64,000 nt of DNA from Olsenella urininfantis (GTDB lineage Bacteria; Actinomycetota; Coriobacteriia; Coriobacteriales; Atopobiaceae): positions 439,551 to 503,550 of the forward strand of contig NZ_LT732540.1 in NCBI RefSeq assembly GCF_900155635.1, read 5' to 3'. This document shows, piece by piece, positions 1-7,482 of the stretch (its first letter is position 1; each line of letters opens with the position of its first letter). Both the position numbers and the translations under genes were made by a program. A model generated the notes under the pieces. That model ran no database searches. It saw only the letters and a list, made by a program, of their open reading frames with translations, and was not told where the DNA came from.

Positions 1-455
1 AGCTTGAGCGCGGCGGCATCGACTTCGAGCTCATGAGCTACGAGACGGACGACGAGGACCTTTCGAGCGGGGTGGGCGTGCGTATCAGCGAGATGCTGGG
101 GGAGGACCCCGAAACGGCCTTCAAGACGCTGGTCACGGTGACCCCGGCGGGAGGGCATGTGGTCTGCTGCGTGCCCGTTGCGGAGGAACTCGATCTCAAG
201 AAGGCGGCTGCCGCCGTGGGGGAGAAGTCCCTTGCCATGCTGCCCGTGCGCGAACTCGAGCCTACGACGGGCTATGTGCGTGGTGGCTGCACCCCGGTTG
301 GAATGAGGAAGCAGTTTCCCACTCTCATAGACGAGACGGCCCAGCTCTTCGACAAGATCGGCATCTCGGGTGGCAGGAGGGGCCTCTCGCTGAGGGTGAG
401 CCCAGCGGACCTGGCAGCCTTCATAGGCGCTGCGTTCGCGGACATCACGCGCTGA
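1..455 (+). CDS. ybaK: YbaK/EbsC-family Cys-tRNA(Pro) deacylase, N-terminus cut by window edge
   Basis: This is the C-terminal part of a YbaK-type trans-editing deacylase, a family that hydrolyses mischarged Cys-tRNA(Pro). The reading frame is open from base 3 with sequence that fits the family (LERGGIDFEL just before the first ATG at base 33), so the true start lies outside the window and base 33 is not the start. The AFKTLVT segment holds the conserved lysine of the active site, and GYVRGGCTPVGMRK is the family's glycine-rich C-terminal signature. It ends with TGA and is convergent with the racemase gene 10 bases away. The family call is confident; the exact substrate is inferred. Confidence 0.85.
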   Translation, partial: LERGGIDFELMSYETDDEDLSSGVGVRISEMLGEDPETAFKTLVTVTPAGGHVVCCVPVAEELDLKKAAAAVGEKSLAMLPVRELEPTTGYVRGGCTPVGMRKQFPTLIDETAQLFDKIGISGGRRGLSLRVSPADLAAFIGAAFADITR

Positions 456-465
456 GAGGCGATGC

Positions 466-1164
466 CTAGCGGTACTCCGCCCCGCTCCTCAGGATGGCCT
501 CGCGAATGAGCACGTCCATGGCGTCCAGGCACCTCTCGGGCATCTGGTGGCTGTGCTTGATGACGGAGAGCTCGGTGCAGGCGAGTATCACCACGTCGCA
601 GCCCTGCTCGTCGAACTCCCGCATCACGCGGTCGAACTTGTCCATGTCTGCGGGGCGTCCTGCCTTGACGTCGTCGTAGATGAGCGACATCACGTCGGCC
701 TGGCGCTCGGGAGAGGGAACCACGCTCTGGGCACCCAGGGCCTCGCACTCCCGGCGGTATATGTCGGCGCGGACGGTCCCGTCCGTGCCCATGATGCCAA
801 CCCGCCTTGCCCCACGCGTCTCAACCGCCTCGCATGCCGCCTCGCGTGGCATGTGCAGGATGGGCACCTTGGTGAACGACTGGATCTTGTCGAAGAAGAA
901 GTGCGAGGTGTTGCAGGGGATGGCGATGTGGGCACATCCCAGTCGCTCGAGCGCCTCCGCGTTTGAGCGCATGGTCTCAAGCAGGAGCGCGTCATCGCCC
1001 GTGAGTATGGCGCGGGTGCGGTCTGGCATGGAGGCCTGGCTCAGTATGGCCATGTCGATGTGGTCCTGGTCGGCATGGGCCTTGGTGTGACGGATGATCC
1101 CGTCGTAGAAGTAGAGCGTCGCCTCAGGGCCCATGCCCCCTATGACACCGAGCTTGTAAGCCAT
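466..1164 (-). CDS. Aspartate/glutamate racemase family protein (RacX/YgeA type)
   Basis: A 232-residue cofactor-independent amino-acid racemase. The N-terminus KLGVIGGMGPEAT and the two catalytic cysteines, C84 in PCNTSHF and C196 in ACTELS, are all present, as expected for the Asp/Glu racemase superfamily. An in-frame TTG lies four codons upstream, but the ATG at 1164 follows GGGGGAG at good spacing and gives the canonical N-terminus. The gene is divergent from a FemAB-type ligase and close to an ATP-grasp ligase similar to D-aspartate ligase, so it may supply D-Asp for peptidoglycan; that role is inference. Other members of this family act on broad D-amino-acid sets. Confidence 0.85.
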   Translation of the reverse strand: MAYKLGVIGGMGPEATLYFYDGIIRHTKAHADQDHIDMAILSQASMPDRTRAILTGDDALLLETMRSNAEALERLGCAHIAIPCNTSHFFFDKIQSFTKVPILHMPREAACEAVETRGARRVGIMGTDGTVRADIYRRECEALGAQSVVPSPERQADVMSLIYDDVKAGRPADMDKFDRVMREFDEQGCDVVILACTELSVIKHSHQMPERCLDAMDVLIREAILRSGAEYR

Positions 1165-1260
1165 GGGCTCCCCCAACCAGCATGCACAGACATATCACAG
1201 GCGCATGCTACGCTTCGTGCTATGAATGCACCCCAAAGGAAAGGGCACTGCACACAGATT

Positions 1261-2523
1261 ATGCGAACATTCACTCTGGAGACGCTCGAGCGCTCCGTTT
1301 TCGACAAATTCAGCTCGGAACACCCCCAGGGAAATTTCCAGCAGAGCAGTGCGATGGGCCAGCTCAGGGCCAGCCTTGGCGCTCGGCTTGAGTACCTTGG
1401 CGTGCGTGAGGGGGGCAGGCTGGTTGCAGCCGGCATGTTGGAGGTCCACAAGAGCAGGCTCTCCACCTTCGCCGTGGTGCACGACGGTCCCCTCTGCGAC
1501 TACCACGACCAGGAGCTCCTCTCCTTCTTCCTGCGCGCCCTCAGGCTGCGCGCCCGCGAGGCCGGCGCCTCCCAGCTGGAGCTCACGCCCGAGGTCGTCT
1601 ACCAGCTGCGCAATGCTGATGGACGGCCCGTCCCGGGTAGCCCGGCAGACGACCGGACGGTAAGCTCCCTGACGCTTGCCGGCTACATCCACGAGGGCCT
1701 CACCACGGGCTACGGCGCGGTGCCGCGCTGGCGCTTCGTGAAGGACCTGTCTGGCATCAAAGACGAGAAGGGCCTTGTTGCCAGCTACGCCAAGAGCACG
1801 AAGCGCAACGTTCGAATCGCGCTGTCGAGTGGCGTGAAGGTCCAGCGTGCCACCCGCGACCAGCTGGGGACCTTCCATGACATCTGCGAGCTGAGCTGCG
1901 AGAAGCAGGGCTTCGAGAACCACGAGACCTCCTACTACGAGGCCATGTTCGATGCTCTGGCGGATGCCGTAGAGTTCAACATCGCCTACATAGACTCGCG
2001 CGAGTACCTCGAGTCCTGGATCCAGAAGCGCGACGAGTACCAGGCGGAGTGCGAGGCCCTCTCCAAGTCCCTCCAGACCGCCCGCACGCCCGAGAAGGTC
2101 CAGAAGAAGCTCGACGACATGAGCTCCAAGCACGAGGCGTCCCTCAGGCGGGTCGAGGACGCAAAGGCCTATATCAGAGACGATGGCGAGTGGATCCCAG
2201 CCGCAGCAGCCGCCTTCGCCTGGCACGAGAGGGAGTGCGTCTACCTCTTCTCGGGCAGCGACCCCAAGTACGCCAAGTTCTACGCCGCCACCGCGATCCA
2301 GCACTCTCAGATGCTCTCCTGCATCGAGCGCGGGTGCGCGCGCTATAACTTCTACGGCATCAACGGCGTCTTCGACGACCCGCAAGACCCAGGCCGGGGC
2401 CTGCTTGAGTTCAAGCAGGGCTTCGGCGGCTTCGTGGAGGAGATGGTTGGTACCTTTACGCTGCCGGTTCGCCCCCTGGTGTTCGCCGCCAAGCAGCTGG
2501 CGCACCGCATCCTGCGCCGCTAG
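1261..2523 (+). CDS. FemAB/MurM-family peptidoglycan cross-bridge aminoacyltransferase
   Basis: A 420-residue FemABX-type protein, the family that transfers amino acids from aminoacyl-tRNA to the peptidoglycan precursor. Two GNAT-like halves are recognisable. The second is interrupted by a charged helical stretch at about residues 245-305 that looks like the coiled-coil arm of FemA and FemX. The C-terminal segment ARYNFYGINGVFDDP with EFKQGFGG is the family signature. The start is uncertain: ATG 1261 is chosen because it begins the domain, with a weak GGAAAGGG upstream; ATG 1222 is an alternative. The gene is divergent from the racemase and convergent with an ATP-grasp ligase, suggesting a shared cell-wall role. 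The amino acid transferred cannot be read from sequence. Confidence 0.85.
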   Translation: MRTFTLETLERSVFDKFSSEHPQGNFQQSSAMGQLRASLGARLEYLGVREGGRLVAAGMLEVHKSRLSTFAVVHDGPLCDYHDQELLSFFLRALRLRAREAGASQLELTPEVVYQLRNADGRPVPGSPADDRTVSSLTLAGYIHEGLTTGYGAVPRWRFVKDLSGIKDEKGLVASYAKSTKRNVRIALSSGVKVQRATRDQLGTFHDICELSCEKQGFENHETSYYEAMFDALADAVEFNIAYIDSREYLESWIQKRDEYQAECEALSKSLQTARTPEKVQKKLDDMSSKHEASLRRVEDAKAYIRDDGEWIPAAAAAFAWHERECVYLFSGSDPKYAKFYAATAIQHSQMLSCIERGCARYNFYGINGVFDDPQDPGRGLLEFKQGFGGFVEEMVGTFTLPVRPLVFAAKQLAHRILRR

Positions 2524-2578
2524 GCAGCAAGTCGCCGTTACAAAGCGGGAAGACATCGAGGGGGGCCCTGCCGTGCTC

Positions 2579-3826
2579 CTAGAACGCGGTGTCGGTGACC
2601 TTCGGATAGTAGCGCGCGAACTTGCGCCTGAAGTTCTCCGTCATGAGCAGCCCCATCAGGCGCGCCTTGAGCCCGTCGCCGGGATAGCGCATGGGGTTGA
2701 ACACCAGGCCATCCCTCACCAGGCCATCGAACTCCTTCGTGAGGGTGCCGTCGGTGAGGTAGCTGCGCAGAAGGGACGTGGGCGTGCGCGTGTAGATGGC
2801 CTTGCGGCTGATGCGGGAGATTCCGCCCTTGTGGTCCACCAGGTCCGAGACAAGCACCTCCATGGGGTTGATGCCGCCCGCGCAGATGTAGTAGGAGTTG
2901 CAGCCGATGCGTGGGTTGAAGTCCATGAAGAGGACCTCGCCGGTGTCGGGGTCGCGCTTCATGTCAAAGTTTGCAAAGCCCCGCCAGCCGATGTCCTTGA
3001 GCAGCCCGCCCACCCTCTCCCAGAGCTCGGGCATGGGACGGCAGATCATTCCCACGGGGTTGCCGAAGAGGGTGGGCGCGTGGTCCTCCAGAAGGACCTG
3101 TGCGGAGGCGAACATGGTCACCTCGCCTCGCTGGTCCACGTAGGCGGTGATCATGTCAACGTAGCTGTCATCGCCCATGATGAGCTTCTGCACCAGGAAG
3201 TCCCCGACAAAGCCCTCGGCTCGCAGGTTTGCCCAGAGCTCGTCGAGCTCGGCCTGGCCTTGGATGAAGTAGACCTTCTTGAAGCCCCTCTGGTAGAGGC
3301 TCGTGTACTCCGCCGAGGATACGGCAGGCTTGGCAATGAGCGGGAAGGGCACGTTGGTGGGGGAGATGGGCTCGTCTCCGGCCAAGTGCACCACCTCGGA
3401 GTGGGGCGTCCCCAGCCCGTGCTCGCGGCAGAGCTCCGCGAAGCTGATCTTGTTGGAGACCCTCTCCATCACGTCATGCGGGGGCAAAGGGCAGATGACG
3501 TTTGCGGGGAGGAGGCCCTTTACCTCCTCGAGCACCGCCACCGCAGCGTCGGAGTTGGCCATGAGGATGACGTGCCTGTGGGTGTCCCTCGAGGCGATGT
3601 CCTCCAATGCGCCCAGAATGTCCTGTGCCTTGAGGTCCCTGGTGCGGTAGTGCTCGATGAAGCTCGAGTACTCGATGATCTTGAGGGGCTCGGGCACCAC
3701 GCAGATGCTGGTGACGCCAAAGGCCTCATGGAACTCGCGGGCCAGGGGGTATGAGGAGATGTCGCCACCTATGATCACGGGCTGGATGTCCGTGCGTGTC
3801 TGATTCGTCTTCAACCTGCGCTCCAT
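2579..3826 (-). CDS. ATP-grasp ligase resembling D-aspartate ligase of peptidoglycan cross-bridges
   Basis: A 415-residue ATP-grasp carboxylate-amine ligase. The N-terminal PVIIGGDISSYPLAREFHEA and the central PLIAKPA / LVQKLIMGDD segments, then FANFDMKRDP and FMDFNPRIGCN (metal and ATP ligands), follow the ATP-grasp order. The layout and N-terminus recall AslFm of Enterococcus faecium, which adds D-Asp to the stem lysine and is encoded beside an aspartate racemase; a racemase gene lies 1.4 kb away here. No good ribosome site precedes ATG 3826; TTG at 3814 follows GGAGCGCAGG and is an alternative start. The enzyme class is firm and the D-aspartate substrate is inference. Confidence 0.7.
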   Translation of the reverse strand: MERRLKTNQTRTDIQPVIIGGDISSYPLAREFHEAFGVTSICVVPEPLKIIEYSSFIEHYRTRDLKAQDILGALEDIASRDTHRHVILMANSDAAVAVLEEVKGLLPANVICPLPPHDVMERVSNKISFAELCREHGLGTPHSEVVHLAGDEPISPTNVPFPLIAKPAVSSAEYTSLYQRGFKKVYFIQGQAELDELWANLRAEGFVGDFLVQKLIMGDDSYVDMITAYVDQRGEVTMFASAQVLLEDHAPTLFGNPVGMICRPMPELWERVGGLLKDIGWRGFANFDMKRDPDTGEVLFMDFNPRIGCNSYYICAGGINPMEVLVSDLVDHKGGISRISRKAIYTRTPTSLLRSYLTDGTLTKEFDGLVRDGLVFNPMRYPGDGLKARLMGLLMTENFRRKFARYYPKVTDTAF

Positions 3827-4260
3827 TCCAGGGAGGTGCGTGCGGGAATGCGGGCCTTATTCTAGCGCCTTGCCGCGTAACCTCGTTTTTCCGAGCCTCC
3901 CTCGGGCGAAATGATGTGCGCCAGCTTCTCCCTCAGTCATCTCGCCCATGAGGGAGCGGGCGGCAGGAGCTGGCCTTTCCCTGCAGGGGAAAGGGTGGTG
4001 CAGAAATCTTAAAGTCTTTTTGGTGCTTGTGGGCATCGAATGTGTTCGCGCCAGCGCCCGTGAGTTGCGCCAGGCAGGGCGGGTAGCGTCTCAAGGTACG
4101 AAAAGGCGAGGAACAGTCGCGCGATCCGTGCTGCTGTTCTGCGGATTACCTGCCACTTTCCGGCCTGATTCCGTTTGCATTCGCAAGATGTACGTTTTAG
4201 GCTAGACATGCACGGGAAATGAGGCATATCCGACGACTATGATTGGATTGGAGCGCGCAA
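3827..4260. other. 434-bp intergenic region between divergent cell-wall genes
   Basis: No convincing gene is seen. Short open frames here (for example plus 3948-4205) lack family resemblance and ribosome sites. A stem-loop CCTTTCCC-tgca-GGGGAAAGG lies at about 3974-3994, and a candidate promoter for the downstream hydrolase lies at 4175-4203. I looked for a ydaO-type (c-di-AMP) riboswitch, often found upstream of actinobacterial cell-wall hydrolases, and did not find its conserved blocks. Confidence 0.5.
4175..4203 (+). promoter_or_regulatory. Candidate sigma-70-type promoter for the NlpC/P60 gene
   Basis: TTGCAT (4175-4180), a 17-base spacer and TAGGCT (4198-4203), 58 bases before the start codon. 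The -35 hexamer is the same TTGCAT seen upstream of tRNA-Val and tRNA-Gly in this window; the -10 is weak. Confidence 0.4.
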
Positions 4261-5532
4261 ATGCAGAATAATCACCACCGCGTGCAGATACATAGGTCCC
4301 TTGCCGTGGCGCTTGCCGCAGCCCTTGCAATCACACCCGCCATCGCCCCCCGCCTCGCCCACGCTGACGAGTCCACCGCAGAGCTCCAGTCGAAGCTCGA
4401 GGCGGCCCAGGCGCAGCTCGACTCCCTGCAGAGGAACCTTGACCAGGCCGAGGCCGAGCTGGGCAAGACCAGCTATGACCTTGACCAGACCCAGGCAAGG
4501 ATCTCTGAGGTCACCGGCCAGATCGAGCAGAACAAGAAGGACCTTGCCGAGGCGCAGTCCTCGCTCTCGGAGCACATCTCAAGCTCGTACAAGAACGACA
4601 CGGGCAACAGCTTGCTTTCCCTGGTGCTGAACTCCGAGAACTTCGACAAGCTGGTCGCCAACCTGTTCTATGCCAACAAGATTGCCAAGGACGAGGCCGC
4701 GGAGATCAAGAAGGTGCAGGACCTCCAGGCGGAGCTCGAGGCAAACCAGAAGGAGCTTAAGGACAAGGAGGCCGAGCAGCAGGCGCTGGTGGCCAGCAAG
4801 TCCGACGAGGCCCAGCGTGCCCGCAATGCCGAGTCCGACATGGCCGCCTACGTGAACCAGCTCTCCGATGACGTCAAGCAGGCCCTCGCGGCCGAGCGTG
4901 CCCGCATTGCCGAGGAGTCCCGCAAGGCGGCCGAGGCGGCTCTCGCCGCAGAGCAGGCCCAGCAGCAGCCCAACGGCTCCGACAACTCGCCATCCAGCAG
5001 CTCGAACAGCTCGAACGGCGGCGAGAGTTCCAACAGCTCGGGCAACGGCGGTGGCAGCTCCTCGAACGATGGCGGCGGCAGCTCCAGCAACGACAACGGC
5101 TCCTCCGACGACTGGGGTGGGGGCGGATCCTCCTCGGCAACCTCCGACCAGCGCAGCATTGCGGTCAACGCGGCGCTGGCCCAGGTGGGCAAGCCCTATG
5201 GCCATGACAACGACGGCAGCAACTGGGACTGCAACGGCCTTACCAACTACGCCTGGGGGCAGGCGGGCGTGGGCATTCCCCTGACCTCCGGTCACTATAG
5301 CTACGGGCAGTTCCAGTGGATGCGCTCCAGCGGCCGCTGGGTCAGCTCCGTGAGCCAGCTGCAGCCCGGCGACCTCGTCTTCTACTCGTACGATGGCGGC
5401 AACACCACCTACCACGTTGCCATGTACATCGGTGGCAGCCAGGTTGTCCATGCGGAGGGCTACAGCGTGGGCGTCACCGTGCGCTCCATCGACTGGTGCT
5501 ACGGCTTCTGCGGCGGCGGCTCTCCCATCTAG
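4261..5532 (+). CDS. Secreted coiled-coil NlpC/P60 peptidoglycan endopeptidase
   Basis: A 423-residue exported cell-wall hydrolase. It has a Sec-type signal peptide (about residues 1-36, ending near LAHADE), a long coiled coil (about 37-240), a Ser/Asn/Gly-rich low-complexity linker (about 240-300) and a C-terminal NlpC/P60 domain. C324 in NWDCNGL, H385 in TYHVAMYIG and H397 in VVHAEG form the Cys-His-His catalytic set; the usual DCSG motif reads DCNG. This architecture is that of RipA/CwlO-type D,L-endopeptidases, where the coiled coil regulates activity. ATG 4261 is chosen because TTGGAG precedes it; a TTG 18 bases upstream would spoil the spacing. It ends in a strong terminator. Confidence 0.9.
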   Translation: MQNNHHRVQIHRSLAVALAAALAITPAIAPRLAHADESTAELQSKLEAAQAQLDSLQRNLDQAEAELGKTSYDLDQTQARISEVTGQIEQNKKDLAEAQSSLSEHISSSYKNDTGNSLLSLVLNSENFDKLVANLFYANKIAKDEAAEIKKVQDLQAELEANQKELKDKEAEQQALVASKSDEAQRARNAESDMAAYVNQLSDDVKQALAAERARIAEESRKAAEAALAAEQAQQQPNGSDNSPSSSSNSSNGGESSNSSGNGGGSSSNDGGGSSSNDNGSSDDWGGGGSSSATSDQRSIAVNAALAQVGKPYGHDNDGSNWDCNGLTNYAWGQAGVGIPLTSGHYSYGQFQWMRSSGRWVSSVSQLQPGDLVFYSYDGGNTTYHVAMYIGGSQVVHAEGYSVGVTVRSIDWCYGFCGGGSPI

Positions 5533-5558
5533 GGACGAGAAGCCCAGGCGCAAGATCG

Positions 5559-5594
5559 GGGCGGGTGCGACTTTGAAAGTCGCACCCGCCCTTT
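5559..5594. terminator. Bidirectional stem-loop terminator between convergent genes
   Basis: Arms 5559-5574 and 5576-5591 are perfect complements (GGGCGGGTGCGACTTT against its reverse complement) and are followed by TTT. The stem starts with AAAG on the opposite strand, so it could also end transcription of the flavoprotein gene. Confidence 0.8.
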
Positions 5595-5612
5595 CGCATG
5601 CCGGGCGAGAGG

Positions 5613-7199
5613 CTAGCGGGAGGGGAGGTCCTTGAGGGTCAGCGTGCGGGCGTGCGCCTGCCGGGGGTCTTGGCCGGGATGGTCCTCCCGGTAGTGCGGG
5701 CCGCGGCTCTCGTTTCTGAGTAGCATGGCAAGGACGCTTGCGCGCGCCGCCAGAAGCTGTCCGCGCAGCGCCTGGGCCTTGGCGATCTCCGGGAGGTCGG
5801 TGCTGGGCCGGAGGCCTTCACGCAGCCGTTCTCCCAGATCCAGGAGCCTCTCCATGGTGGACCGCAGGCAGTCCTCGCTCCTGAGCGCCATGCAGCCTTC
5901 CTGCATGAGGGCCCTCATGCCTTCCCCGAGCTCTGCCGCCTGTGGGCAGGCCCTCCCGTCCACGGCGGCCTGGCCCGCGCGGGCCAGCGGGTGCCCGTTT
6001 GCCCATGCGGACGCCGAGAGGCCGGCGGCATGGCCAAACACCAGGCAGTTTGCGCTCGAGAGGCCCCCAATGCGGTCTGCGCCGTGCATGCCGCCCGTGC
6101 ATTCCCCGCAGGCGAAGAGGCCTTCGATCCCCCGCACGGAGGCATCAGGGTTGATGGAGACCCCACCGTTGCTCGCATGGGCGAAGAGGCCGATGGACAG
6201 CTCGTCGTCAACTCCCACCCCCTGGCCTTTCAGCCAGTCCCAGTAGGTCTGCATGAGCTCTGGCAGGGGATCGGGGAGGCCCTCGTAGCGCAGCCGCACA
6301 TTGTGCGCGCGAGAGACGGCGAGGTCAAACTCCCTGGACCGCAGGCGAGAGGTGAAGGGGCCGTGCGTCGCGCGCTGGTCCAGTACGGCCTGGGCGCACG
6401 GGCCCAATAGCTCCCCTCCGTCGTCCGTGAGCCTGGCCCAGCGAAGGGCCTTCTCGTTGATCACGATGCCGCGCCTCGGCTCGAGCATCACGGGCATCAT
6501 CTGGACGAACTCAAGGTTTACGAGGCCTGCGCCGTACGAGAGTGCCAGCCCCTGCACGGCTGCGTTGTTGTCCGAGGGTGCGAAGCTGTCCCGCCAGAGG
6601 CCCGCCATGCCGCCCGTGGCCAGAACCGTGCTGGCGGCCCTTGCCTGCACAAGCCGCGCGGGGCTTGCCCCTTTGTCCAGGAACAGCGCCCCCTGCACCC
6701 TGTTGCCCTCGCAGGCGAGGTCAACAAGCTCAAACGAGGGCAGGATGCCGACGCCCGCCTCGCGAAGCGCCGTCCCGCTCGCCTCGCGCAGAGAGGGCCG
6801 CTCGATGCCGCGCCACAGGCGGCTCTTGTGGTCGAAGCAGGGGATATACTCTCGCTCCCCTGCGTTTGTGGGCCTGCGCAGCCTGACGCCCATGCCCTCG
6901 AGGCGCCGTATGGCCCGGGGGATCCCCGCCACCAGCGTGCGCACGAGCTCCGGGTCGGCCATGCCACAGCCCACCTCCTCTATGCTGCGCGCAAACTCCT
7001 CCTGGTCCTGCTCACTTTCGGGTCCCACCAGGCCCATGCCCCAGGTGCCGCCCCGGAAGCTGGCGCCCCCAAAGTCATGGAAGCTGCCGGCAAGCAGGAC
7101 GCGGGCCCCGGCCCGAGCCGCGGCAAGCGCCGCCTGGCTGCCCGCCAGGCCCATGCCCACCACCAGGACGTCTGCCTCAAGGACCGTGTCAACCCGCAT
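5613..7199 (-). CDS. FAD-dependent oxidoreductase of the fumarate reductase / L-aspartate oxidase flavoprotein family
   Basis: A 528-residue flavoprotein. The N-terminal DVLVVGMGLAGSQAAL is a GxGxxG dinucleotide fold, and CGECTGGMHGADRIGG followed by SSANCLVFG is the conserved C-terminal FAD segment of the FrdA/SdhA/NadB family. The substrate-site region reads EFVQMMPVMLEP, where family members usually have a HPT-type sequence, and HASNGGVSINPD replaces the usual H-T-x-G-G stretch, so the substrate is not predictable. ATG 7199 is preceded by GAGGTGG at good spacing; the open frame runs about 100 codons further upstream without family similarity. No iron-sulfur or membrane-anchor subunit is adjacent. 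Confidence 0.8.
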   Translation of the reverse strand: MRVDTVLEADVLVVGMGLAGSQAALAAARAGARVLLAGSFHDFGGASFRGGTWGMGLVGPESEQDQEEFARSIEEVGCGMADPELVRTLVAGIPRAIRRLEGMGVRLRRPTNAGEREYIPCFDHKSRLWRGIERPSLREASGTALREAGVGILPSFELVDLACEGNRVQGALFLDKGASPARLVQARAASTVLATGGMAGLWRDSFAPSDNNAAVQGLALSYGAGLVNLEFVQMMPVMLEPRRGIVINEKALRWARLTDDGGELLGPCAQAVLDQRATHGPFTSRLRSREFDLAVSRAHNVRLRYEGLPDPLPELMQTYWDWLKGQGVGVDDELSIGLFAHASNGGVSINPDASVRGIEGLFACGECTGGMHGADRIGGLSSANCLVFGHAAGLSASAWANGHPLARAGQAAVDGRACPQAAELGEGMRALMQEGCMALRSEDCLRSTMERLLDLGERLREGLRPSTDLPEIAKAQALRGQLLAARASVLAMLLRNESRGPHYREDHPGQDPRQAHARTLTLKDLPSR

Positions 7200-7482
7200 G
7201 CGTGCCACCTCGCGTCTCTTGTCAGGACCTTTTGCCCTAGGGTAGCGGCTCGCCGCGCACCTTGCCATGCGGCCGCTGCTTCTTCCATGAACTGGCTCAC
7301 CGAGGGGCATGTCTGCCGCCCATGCAATAGACTGGCTCTCAGAGGAGCCTCGTGGCGGCCGCGCCGCGCGAGAGGCACGCATGTCCGCTGCGAGATGGAT
7401 GAGCCCCTCTGCCGTCTCATGGTCTTTCTTGGTGCCTGATGCGGGCCCCTGCGGGCCTTGCGGGCGCCTTCGCGAGGTTGAG

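Noticed and set aside
3960..4200. c-di-AMP (ydaO-type) riboswitch before the NlpC/P60 gene
   Set aside because: The conserved sequence blocks of that riboswitch could not be found; only a simple stem-loop is present.
3948..4205. 85-codon plus-strand ORF in the 3.8-4.2 kb intergenic region
   Set aside because: No ribosome site, no family resemblance, and it overlaps the likely promoter of the next gene.
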